Positions 1 to 8,400 of a stretch of DNA of 32,422 nt are shown here, one piece after another. Location of the stretch: assembly GCA_902768065.1 (NCBI GenBank), contig CACXJP010000021.1:1-32422 (forward strand). The letters run 5' to 3'. A program made the translations under genes and the position numbers. Below the pieces are notes generated by a model that saw only the letters and a program-made list of their open reading frames with translations, had not been told where the DNA came from and did no database searches. Positions within the stretch are counted from its first letter, which is position 1, and every line of letters begins with the position of its first letter. The DNA comes from an uncultured Erysipelotrichaceae bacterium (lineage in GTDB: Bacteria > Bacillota_I > Bacilli_A > RF39 > UBA660).

Positions 1-1746
1 TTCATAAGTAATACCATCTATGGCAACATGTATTATCTTTCCTCCACCACCAAGTAAAATACCAGTAATAGCACCACTATCGAAAGCCTCTGTTGCTTCA
101 CCATGAACCGCAGAAATATCAATAGGCTCTCCAAACACAGCTGACTTAATACCTTGCTGTATCCAAGTTTGAACATACTCTTGCGCACCTTCTAGAACAC
201 CACCAGTAAGGATATTACCTTCAAATCTAGAGAAGAATGGAATACCACCTAGATAATATTCAGTTATTACTTCTGCATCAGAGGCCAACATAGCATACAA
301 CTCACTTGAAGCTGCTGAATGGCCTTCTAACATTGCTTCATGCTTATAATTTCCTTGTAGTGAAACTTTCATAAGCATCAAACCTGCAAACTTACCTGCT
401 TTCTCATTCTTAGTCGCAGCATATGTAATAGCACTTGCAGCCATTGGAATAGACATATTTCCAATTGAATATGAAACATTATAAGTTTTCTTTAATGATT
501 GAGCCTTCTTAGACTCCAAATATTGCATAATATACATGTTTCTATAGTCATGAACTGACGGTTTATCAATATTACTATCATCAAGTCTATATTTAACACC
601 ATCAACATAATATTCAACACCATCAGCATATCCCTCAACCATTGTAACACCAAGATCACTCATATCAAGAGGTTGATAGTCAATCTCACCACTAATATTT
701 TCACCTTTAAGATACCTATCCAAATATGTTAAATCAGCATCATCAAACACTCCATCAGCATTGATATCATATTTTGCACCATCATCTTCACTTATCTCAC
801 CATTATGATACATACTATACAATTTATCATAATCAGCTCTTGTTATTTTTTCATCATCATCAACATTAACACGATCTTTCATATAATCATCAAAATCTAT
901 GTCGATACGTTTCAAATTTTTAATGTAGAATGTTGCATCTTCTAAACCTTCATTTTGATTGGCAACTATATCTAGTTTATTGTATTCAAAATATTTATCT
1001 GCATAGTCCTTACCTTTTGTTTGAAGCAAATAATGATACATCATAATATATTCTTCATCAATGTATTCTAATTCACGACAAGCATCAACTGATAATCCTG
1101 TTGGACCGCCTTCATCTTTTACTGACTTATATAAAGCACCAGCAGTCATTTGATACTCAGGTTTTAAGGTACTATTAACTTTCTTTAAATATTTTTCTAC
1201 TGAAGCATACTTGTCATCGGCAGGAGCATTATTTGGATCATAATTATTACAAAATTCATAAAATTCAGTAGTTCCAAATTCAGAATTATAATCTATACCG
1301 CCCAAATCAATCTTATTCTTTAAAGACGAAGTATAGCTAGTTACACTAGACAATAATTGTAAATCATCTGACGTAAATTCTGGAGGTTCACTACTATAAT
1401 TTTCAGGATGTTCTTTCCAATCATTATATATATCTCTTTTATTTTCTAAATATTCTTGTAAACTTTTATAACTAAGATAGGTCTCATTTAGTTCAGCTAA
1501 ATTTGGATCCGTTGTTTTTAATTGCATTATATTCAACAAGTCACTTTTATATCCATCATATTTTGCAGCATTATTAGTATAAGATTTACTAAGGTTAGTG
1601 TATGTTAACATTTCTTTTCTAAGAGCATCTATTTTATTTTTATTGTCTACACATGTACCATCTTTAATACCTGCATAGTCACTAAGAGATGGTTCAACAC
1701 CAGGATTTGACTCTCGATAGCTTTGTTCCCACTGATTATAGCTTGA
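1..1746 (-). pseudogene. Downstream part of dockerin-like leader protein, out of frame, runs off window
   Basis: Reading the minus strand from about 1746 down to base 1 gives an uninterrupted frame of roughly 580 codons with no stop before the window edge. It is one frame away from the gene at 1647-2747. It holds another calcium-binding repeat (KYDINADGVFDDADL, about 729-775), a largely helical region, and an alanine/glycine-rich stretch (about 300-480) including GNYKHEAMLEGHS. That segment resembles GGNAYHGSMLEGNGEF in the paralogue at 5452-8754, so the two proteins share their middle region as well as their N-terminus. It has no start or ribosome binding site of its own, so I read it as the continuation of the upstream gene after a frameshift. 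Its C-terminal domain lies outside the window. The open frame is directly seen; the single-gene interpretation is inference, but strong. Confidence 0.8.
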
Positions 1747-2747
1747 TCACTATTTCCTGTATCATACATATAGTCTAAATATGCAGATGTCTTTGTTGCT
1801 AAAGTAGCAGCAACACCTTCCATAGAGTATTCCCCTGCTTCTTCATAATACATATATTTAATTTTATTAGGATCTATGGAAGACTTAACATCTTTACCAG
1901 CTAAATAATTTGATAGTATTTCAGCATCTTTACTATCAACTGTTCCATCACCATTCAAATCACACTTGTAATTAACAATCTTTTTATCATCCGAAGAAGA
2001 AACAAGTTCGCCATTTTCATATATTTCAGCCTTATCACCACTGCCAGAACCAGAAGATGCAATATCTCTCTGCATAGCAGTTACATCTTTATTAGTAACC
2101 AATCCATCACCATCATAATCACCAAATTCTGCCATCAAGTCATCCATATCTACAGAATCAGATGAAAAAGGATACTTAATTTTATTTTTATATGTGTTTA
2201 AATACAATCTAATAGGATTTCCTGAATTATCACCAGCAACCATATATGTATCTAAAAGCCCGGCATCAATATCATCTATTTTTCCGTCTTTATTTATATC
2301 TAAATAACCAAAATTTTGCATTTCTGCTTCTGCAAAAGAAGCATAATATTCAACTGATTTGGTATTTCCCGCTAAATATTGTTGAAGAATAGTTACATCT
2401 TTAATAGAAACATTACCATCACCATCTAAATCTCCCATACCATATGCAACATTACCTTTTCCGACAAGACTTTGTTGTATAGCAGTGACATCCATAATAT
2501 CAACTACTCCATCACCATTAGCATCTCCTCGTACATTAACATAATTTTCTATAGTTGTCTTACTAGAAGAAGAAGAATCTGATGAAGTATCAGTATTAGA
2601 ACTAGATGTTGGAGCAGCACCACTTAAATCAACATTTTCAATCGTTTCTGGTGATGCACCATCCTGTGAAGAATATGTAGACGGATTAGACCAACTTGAA
2701 GCATACATATATTTACTAGCATCAAAACCGCTAAACGAATCACCCAT
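1647..2747 (-). CDS. Dockerin-like repeat protein with MGDS leader, N-terminal part before frameshift
   Basis: The 366-residue frame starts with MGDSFSGFDASKYMY, nearly the same leader as the large protein at 5452-8754, and has no Sec signal peptide. A Ser/Thr/Asn-rich linker (about 16-66) follows, then five dockerin-type calcium loops of the form DxNxDGxxxxxD near residues 74, 106, 149, 209 and 262; a sixth lies past the frameshift. True dockerins bind cohesins; no cohesin is visible, so I infer structural calcium-binding modules in a secreted or surface protein. The frame departs from its natural course near residue 335 (about 1743). The last 30 residues, ending at 1647, are probably out-of-frame tail, because the sensible protein continues in the next frame to the window edge. 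The start is supported by the identical start in the paralogue. The terminator of the ABC exporter gene lies just upstream. Confidence 0.85.
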   Translation of the reverse strand: MGDSFSGFDASKYMYASSWSNPSTYSSQDGASPETIENVDLSGAAPTSSSNTDTSSDSSSSSKTTIENYVNVRGDANGDGVVDIMDVTAIQQSLVGKGNVAYGMGDLDGDGNVSIKDVTILQQYLAGNTKSVEYYASFAEAEMQNFGYLDINKDGKIDDIDAGLLDTYMVAGDNSGNPIRLYLNTYKNKIKYPFSSDSVDMDDLMAEFGDYDGDGLVTNKDVTAMQRDIASSGSGSGDKAEIYENGELVSSSDDKKIVNYKCDLNGDGTVDSKDAEILSNYLAGKDVKSSIDPNKIKYMYYEEAGEYSMEGVAATLATKTSAYLDYMYDTGNSDQAIISGNKAIESQILVLNHLLVTMQVLKMVHV

Positions 2748-2784
2748 AAAAACACCATCCTAATATAATAATTACCTAAATATA

Positions 2785-2790
2785 ATTATA
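2785..2790 (-). promoter_or_regulatory. Putative -10 box for the dockerin-like leader gene
   Basis: The minus strand reads TGATATAAT, an extended -10, 38 bases before the ATG at 2747 and after the exporter terminator. I see no good -35 box, so this is a modest call. It suggests the leader gene has its own transcript. Confidence 0.4.
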
Positions 2791-2847
2791 TCATAAAAAA
2801 ATGAAATTAATATTTAAAAAATGAGCATTTGACACATAATAACAATT

Positions 2848-2877
2848 AAAAAAACAAGTATAAAATATATACTTGTT
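2848..2877 (-). terminator. Rho-independent terminator of the ABC exporter
   Basis: Perfect 10-bp inverted repeat, AACAAGTATA (2853-2862) and TATACTTGTT (2868-2877), with a 5-base loop, followed on the minus strand by seven Ts (2848-2854). It overlaps the exporter stop codon at 2876-2878. Confidence 0.88.
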
Positions 2878-4612
2878 ATTCCGAATCTGAGGTTTCATTT
2901 TGATATAATTTCTTATATACACTACATTTATTTAATAAATGTCTATGAGTACCTGAATCTGCTAATTTTCCCTTATCTATAACATATATAATTTCAGCAT
3001 CAACAATAGTACTTAATCTATGAGCAACAATTATTACAGTATGATCTTTCACTAAATTATCAATTGTTTTCTTAATATAATTCTGAGACTCATTATCAAG
3101 AGCAGATGTTGCTTCGTCGAATAAAATTATCTTAGTATTTAAAAGTAATGTTCTGGCAATAGCTAGTCTCTGTTTTTGTCCACCTGATAAATTTATTCCA
3201 CCTTCGCCAATAATAGTTTCATACTTATTTGGAAGTGACATTATGTAATCATCTATATATGCTTTTTTACAAACATCTCTTATTTCATCTAAAGTAACAT
3301 CTTCTTTTGTTAACTTAAAATTATCAATAATAGATAAATTAAATAAGAAAGGTGTTTGTCTAATAATCGAAATACTATCTCTAAGTGATTTTTCAGATAG
3401 ATCATTTATATTTACTCCATCAACTGTAATACTACCTATACTTGTATCAAAATATCTAAGAAGCAAGTTGAATATTGTAGATTTACCATTTCCACTTCTA
3501 CCTACAATAGCAATCTTACGTCCAGGTTCTAACTTCATGGATAATCCTTTTAATGTATAATCTTCATCTTCACTATATCTAAATTTAACTTTATTAAATT
3601 CAATTACACCTTCAGGATCTTTTAATTCAATAGAACCAAACTTTTCATCTTCATACAATTCGTTATTTACAATTTCTCCAATTCTTTTTAATGATACAGT
3701 AACTTTATTATAATTAACTCCAAAATCTGAAATACTTTCAACAACTTCATCAATTCTCCATATATAATTGCTTAACATTACAAAGATACTATAAGCTATA
3801 TGTCCATGAACCATATAATATCCTGCAGTAAAAAGAATTAAAAATTGTAATATAAAATAAACTAAGTTATTTAAACCATAATATATTACTTCATAACTTC
3901 TTATCTCTTTTTGATGTTTAAACAAATTATTTAATATTCCAAATACATTATTCTCTATATTTTTCTTAATTCCTAATGACTTAATTTCTCTAATTCCTGT
4001 TATATTTTCAGTAGCTACTTTTACGTAGTTATCTGATTCCTTTTTAATATTTTCTTGTGTACTTTTAATCTTAGGGAAAAATTTGTACGAAATAAATCCC
4101 ATAATAAATGCAAATAATAGTATTTCAAATCCTAGTAATATAGATATACTAAATGCTAGAATAAGAACTAATATTATTACAAACGACTTACATATTAATT
4201 TAATTAAATTTTGTAACAATTCCATTACTCTATCTGGATCAGTGTAAAGTCTATTAATAAATTCACCTACTCCAATCTCTTCAAATGCTCTCGCAGGTAA
4301 ACAGTCTATCTTCTTATATAAATCAAATGAAACAGACTTCATAAATTTTATTTCCAAATAGTTATATAATTTGTCTCTAGGTACCTGTAAAACTGTATAA
4401 AAGAAAATATAAATTCCTTCCCAGATAACTAGATATAAAACAAACGAACTAAAATCTTTAGATATTAACTTCTCTAAAGCCAACCCCCAAAAAAACGCTG
4501 TCGCAAGAGAAGGTAAATATGTCAAAGCTACTAACAAAATATAAATAAATAGCTTCAATTTTTCGTCTCTTAAATAATGGAATAAAACTTTAAAACTAGA
4601 AAATTTCTTCAC
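2876..4612 (-). CDS. ABC exporter, fused membrane and ATPase domains
   Basis: A 578-residue half-transporter. The N-terminal membrane domain (about residues 18-290) has roughly six hydrophobic segments. The ATPase domain (about 335-578) has Walker A GRSGNGKST (371-379), Q-loop Q419, signature LSGGQ (475-479), Walker B IILFDE (495-500) and H-loop H531, so it should be active as a homodimer. There is no N-terminal C39 peptidase domain of the kind found in bacteriocin-type processing exporters. I start it at GTG 4612 because GGGAGGT lies six bases upstream; a longer reading from TTG 4630 would place that site inside the gene. It follows a 28-codon peptide gene by 55 bases and is framed by genes for two MGDS-leader proteins, so export of the peptide and/or those proteins is the likely role (inference). 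The exact substrate is unknown; lipid or drug export is the alternative. Confidence 0.93.
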   Translation of the reverse strand: MKKFSSFKVLFHYLRDEKLKLFIYILLVALTYLPSLATAFFWGLALEKLISKDFSSFVLYLVIWEGIYIFFYTVLQVPRDKLYNYLEIKFMKSVSFDLYKKIDCLPARAFEEIGVGEFINRLYTDPDRVMELLQNLIKLICKSFVIILVLILAFSISILLGFEILLFAFIMGFISYKFFPKIKSTQENIKKESDNYVKVATENITGIREIKSLGIKKNIENNVFGILNNLFKHQKEIRSYEVIYYGLNNLVYFILQFLILFTAGYYMVHGHIAYSIFVMLSNYIWRIDEVVESISDFGVNYNKVTVSLKRIGEIVNNELYEDEKFGSIELKDPEGVIEFNKVKFRYSEDEDYTLKGLSMKLEPGRKIAIVGRSGNGKSTIFNLLLRYFDTSIGSITVDGVNINDLSEKSLRDSISIIRQTPFLFNLSIIDNFKLTKEDVTLDEIRDVCKKAYIDDYIMSLPNKYETIIGEGGINLSGGQKQRLAIARTLLLNTKIILFDEATSALDNESQNYIKKTIDNLVKDHTVIIVAHRLSTIVDAEIIYVIDKGKLADSGTHRHLLNKCSVYKKLYQNETSDSE

Positions 4613-4618
4613 TATATT

Positions 4619-4651
4619 ACCTCCCAACAAAAAAAGTCACTAGGAGGTGAC
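4619..4651 (-). promoter_or_regulatory. Attenuator-like hairpin and possible RBS-sequestering switch before the ABC exporter
   Basis: On the minus strand GTCAC-CTCCTA-GTGAC (4636-4651) is followed by seven Ts (4629-4635), a weak terminator between the peptide gene and the exporter. The same left arm contains ACCTCC, complementary to GGAGGT (4619-4624), the exporter ribosome binding site. The two pairings are mutually exclusive: one would stop transcription, the other would hide the start. The complementarity is seen; a regulatory role is inferred. Confidence 0.5.
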
Positions 4652-4667
4652 AGTCTTTTATATACGT

Positions 4668-4754
4668 TTAAAAGTCGTGAGAATATAACCCTTTCTCACT
4701 AAAGCCACCATTTAATAAATTGCTCAATTTTAATTTCTTGAATTTAAAAATCAT
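4668..4754 (-). CDS. 28-residue basic peptide, candidate exported or signalling peptide
   Basis: A short gene encoding MIFKFKKLKLSNLLNGG followed by FSEKGLYSHDF, then TAA. Support for it being real: a strong ribosome binding site (AAAGGAGTGAG just before the ATG), a near-consensus promoter at 4786-4814, a hairpin directly after it, and an ABC exporter 55 bases downstream. The N-terminal half is basic and amphipathic. The Gly-Gly at 16-17, with Leu at -4, loosely recalls double-glycine export leaders, which would release an 11-residue aromatic/charged peptide. The usual Leu at -7 and -12 is missing, so this is only a suggestion. I recognise no family, and no modification enzyme is nearby. It could instead be a regulatory leader peptide for the exporter gene. 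Confidence 0.6.
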   Translation of the reverse strand: MIFKFKKLKLSNLLNGGFSEKGLYSHDF

Positions 4755-4785
4755 ATTCTCACTCCTTTCCCTCAAATTCCTTTAA

Positions 4786-4814
4786 AATATATCACAATAA
4801 AAAACATCTGTCAA
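4786..4814 (-). promoter_or_regulatory. Near-consensus sigma-A promoter of the peptide/exporter unit
   Basis: TTGACA (4809-4814), a 17-base spacer, and TATATT (4786-4791) with an upstream TG. The start would be about 25-30 bases before the peptide ATG at 4754. The -35 box lies inside the right arm of the terminator hairpin of the preceding gene. Confidence 0.8.
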
Positions 4815-4836
4815 CTATTTTTTGTTGATAGATGTT
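4799..4836 (-). terminator. Terminator of the 207-residue protein gene
   Basis: Arms at 4824-4836 and 4803-4815 pair over 13 bp with a single A-C mismatch (AACATCTATCAAC with GTTGACAGATGTT), followed by a T run on the minus strand. The stop codon TAG (4815-4817) lies within it. Confidence 0.85.
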
Positions 4837-5438
4837 TTATCATCTTTTATATAAGTAATAACAAATTCTGATTCACAACCAAAAACCTTTTCTATAATAT
4901 CAAAAATATATTTTTGCAGATCTTCAACATAATCATCTACAGCAATTGAAAATTCATCCCAATTAGATGTATCAATACTAAACTTATCTACAGATATTTT
5001 AAATACCAAAGAACTACAACTCTTTAAATTATCATAAGTTAAATCATAATATGAAATTCTACCTTCTTTTGTATCAATACCACTATAATAATTAGCTTTG
5101 ATAACATCTTTTAAAGTATCAATAACCATCTTCTTCTTAGCCTCAACATCTGAAGAATTTAAAATATCAATATTCTCTTTCGATAATACCTCTATATTCA
5201 TATTACTTATTATTTTAAGATAATTATTATCTGATTCTAGAGATTTTAAATTATACTTAGAAAAATTTTTTACAATACTATTTAAATCTACATTTTCTCC
5301 TACTATAGTTGCCAATATTTTAAGATATTCATTTTGAATACTAATATAAGAATTAGAAAGAGTATCATTAACAACATATCCTTTTTCTGTAGCTAATTTT
5401 AAATCTATAGTTGGATTGATTGCATAAATTTTATTCAT
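4815..5438 (-). CDS. Unknown 207-residue protein paired with the papain-like leader protein
   Basis: I do not recognise this family. It is a soluble, acidic to neutral protein with no signal peptide or membrane segment, mostly predicted helical, with an aspartate- and aromatic-rich C-terminal half (about residues 120-200). Its ATG lies 13 bases after the stop of the large leader protein, and its ribosome binding site (GGAGGT) is inside the end of that gene, so the two are translated as a pair. Position directly after a large multi-domain secreted-type protein with a C-terminal enzyme-like domain fits a dedicated chaperone, adaptor or immunity partner; this is inference from position only. A strong terminator ends the unit right at its stop codon, so the peptide gene downstream is separately transcribed. 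Confidence 0.85.
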   Translation of the reverse strand: MNKIYAINPTIDLKLATEKGYVVNDTLSNSYISIQNEYLKILATIVGENVDLNSIVKNFSKYNLKSLESDNNYLKIISNMNIEVLSKENIDILNSSDVEAKKKMVIDTLKDVIKANYYSGIDTKEGRISYYDLTYDNLKSCSSLVFKISVDKFSIDTSNWDEFSIAVDDYVEDLQKYIFDIIEKVFGCESEFVITYIKDDKTSINKK

Positions 5439-5451
5439 TATAAACCTCCAA

Positions 5452-8400
5452 TCACTCTACTTTAACGGCAGTAAAGTCTAATTTATCAAAATACATTTTT
5501 GGAATAGTATATAACTCACCCCAAGACGAAACTATAATATTACCATCAGTATCAAATCCTCTGAATGTCATCGCATGTCCAGCAGTTTGTCCAGGTCCAC
5601 CCAATGTTGTCCAACCTAAACGTGTTCCATTAGTCATTGATATTTTCTCTGTTGCTCTAGTAGATACATTTACTGAATAACCGTTCTGAGTCATTAAATC
5701 AACATTACTTACAAGTTGATCATAACTACCATTATGTTTAATTTCAAATCCATTAGCAGTTAAATTTATACCCCTATCTTCAAAATAACGATTCATCCAT
5801 TTACCAAATCCATCTTCTTCCCAACCAAAAAATTTACTAGAGTTATCAGAATTAAGAGAAAAGTTTCCTCCAACTCCTTTTGAATCTAAATACATCTTTA
5901 ATTCAGCAGCACTGCTTATTTCAACTTTTTCACCAGTAAGTTGATATGCAACCTCACTTGGAGTTCCAAATACAACTTGATTAGATTTTTCAAATTTTTT
6001 ATAAACTAATCTTCCATCGGCTGTTTTTCCATCAGCATTGTATCCATGATCAAGAAGAGCAACAATTGCCTCACCTTCGCTACTAAACTTTTGTCCAAGC
6101 AACTTTTGTGCAGCCTCAGTAGCACTAGAAAAATCATATGTCTTATATTGTCCAGTAGATTTAAATTCAACTTTATCAGACAAATATGAATAAATATCTG
6201 CTACCAATCTATCATGATTAAGTTTACCTTTAGAATCATACATATCAAATCCAAAATACGAACGAAAAGCATCATTATCATAGCCAAATTGTTCAAAAAT
6301 CATATTAGTAGTAGATACATAAGTACAGCCACCCTGATTTAAATTTGTTAATAATACCTCTACATCTTTAGCAGTAAACTCTGGGTGGTCCTTCATTATT
6401 ACATCAACTATTTCTTGAATAGCAAGTTTCTCATCAGATGACTTGAATTTCTTCTTATATCTATCAATCAAAGAACCCTGATCTCCACCATACTCATCAT
6501 TAGTCTTTTTACCTCTATGAGTAAATAAAGAATTTTGACCGCCATCAACATTTAAGTTCTTTCTTGCATTATTTAAAATTTGATTACCATGATTTACTAT
6601 TAATTCATCATCAGTCATATTAGCAAACGCATCATTACTTCTCCTATACGATGATATAGCATCATCAATGTCAGCACTAGTCAATCCCAATTTAGCTGTT
6701 TCATTTTTAAAGTTACGCTTCTTATAAACAGATGTTCCCAAAGCAGGTGCATTCATTATACCAGCAGTAACAGCAGACTCGATAGCCATATTCTTCTTGT
6801 TTTCAAAATATGCAGCCCAACCCTCTTCTGTTGTTGGAAATTCATCACCCATAAATTCAGCTCTATATAAATCATCCGCTAGAGCTGTGACTTGATCAGC
6901 AGCTACCTCCTTAGCAATTGATTGAAAATAAGTTTTAGCAGAGGTTATCTGAACATCACTTAATCCAGTTAAACCTCCGAGTTTCTTTTCTAATAGTGCT
7001 GATGATACTCCTGTAAAAACACCATACATAATGGATGCAAATTCACCATTTCCTTCTAACATTGAACCATGATAAGCATTTCCACCTGCAGATACTCCTA
7101 ATGCAACAGTACCAGCAGTAGGATTAATCATACTTATTGCAATAGCTGGTAATGTATTACCAAAGCCTTCGGATACTTGATATACTTTATCAAGTCTTTC
7201 ACCGCTATATTCTAATGTATAATCAATAAATGGATTGTCTACAGCATTTTCATATTCTCCCGTTGCAGGATTTTTTTTGATCAATCCCATTTTTTCTTTC
7301 TCTTCTGTAGGCATTAATGCATAGACTTTATATAAATTTGCATATTCATATGCACTCATCTGTGTAGTTCCATCATATCCAAGACAAACAGCAAGTGCCT
7401 CTAATGAATAGACTCCACCTTCTGCAAACTTAACCATACCATTGACTAGTCCATTAGCAGACATATTAAGAGAATTTGCAACCACCTCAATAGCATCATT
7501 TTCTCCATCTTTAGCATAAAGTGTCTTTAGCTGATTTGACGCAAGATATTGTCCATATACTTGGAAAAGTTCATCCTTGATATTTGTCACATATTGTTCA
7601 GCTTTTTCCGGATCTTGATCATATAAATAGCAATATGTCTTATAATAGTCAGGAGCAGATTCTTTTAAGTAAGACATTGCTTGAAAAACATCTTTATCCT
7701 TTAGACCAGAATCATGTGTTTCAGATGGATTTGTAAGAGGAACCTTACTAACACATTCATAAAATTGTAATGGGTTCATAGGTTTTCTTCCATTATTTTT
7801 GGATGCTGTTTCGTATTGTTTATAACTGTAAGATTTGACATAAGTATTAAAAGTTTCTTGTACTAAAGCACTTCTATTAAAAATACTTTTATCCTCATCA
7901 GTAATTGATGCACTGTAATCAGCATATCCTTTTGTAAAAACTAGCCCATAATAATCACAATTATTCTTTTTTGCCTCTAATTGAGAAATAGTAGAATCAT
8001 AACTATCAATATCTGCTTTCATAGCATCCAACAAAGATTGTGCCTCAGCTCTAGTCATTCCAAGCTCTTTTTTAACATCTTCATCTGAAGCAAGAATTGG
8101 AGTTCCATATTGTAATCCAACAATCTTATTTAAAGATGCCTTTATTGTATCCATTGTATCTTTATATCTAGCTTGAGTTAGTTCCTTATTACGCTTTGCA
8201 GCAGCAATTTGTTCATCATACTGTAATTTCAGTTCCTTAACATACTGAGTATATTCATCTTGTGACATGTTAGCCAAAGTATTTTTAATATCTTCATCAG
8301 ATACTGTTTCATTCATAGTCACCAAAACTGCATCAATCTGTTTGTTAGTAGTTATATTTAAATCAGAACCACTTATTTCATCACCATTAATATATTTTTG

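Noticed and set aside
1640..1760. Programmed -1 ribosomal frameshift in the dockerin-like gene
   Set aside because: No X-XXY-YYZ heptamer or stimulatory structure is evident at the junction; an indel or sequencing error is simpler.
1647..2747. Cellulosome component
   Set aside because: Dockerin-type loops are present, but there is no cohesin, glycoside hydrolase or Sec signal; the repeats are better read as calcium-binding modules.
2876..4630. Exporter start at TTG 4630
   Set aside because: It would place the GGGAGGT ribosome binding site inside the gene; GTG 4612 has ideal spacing to it.
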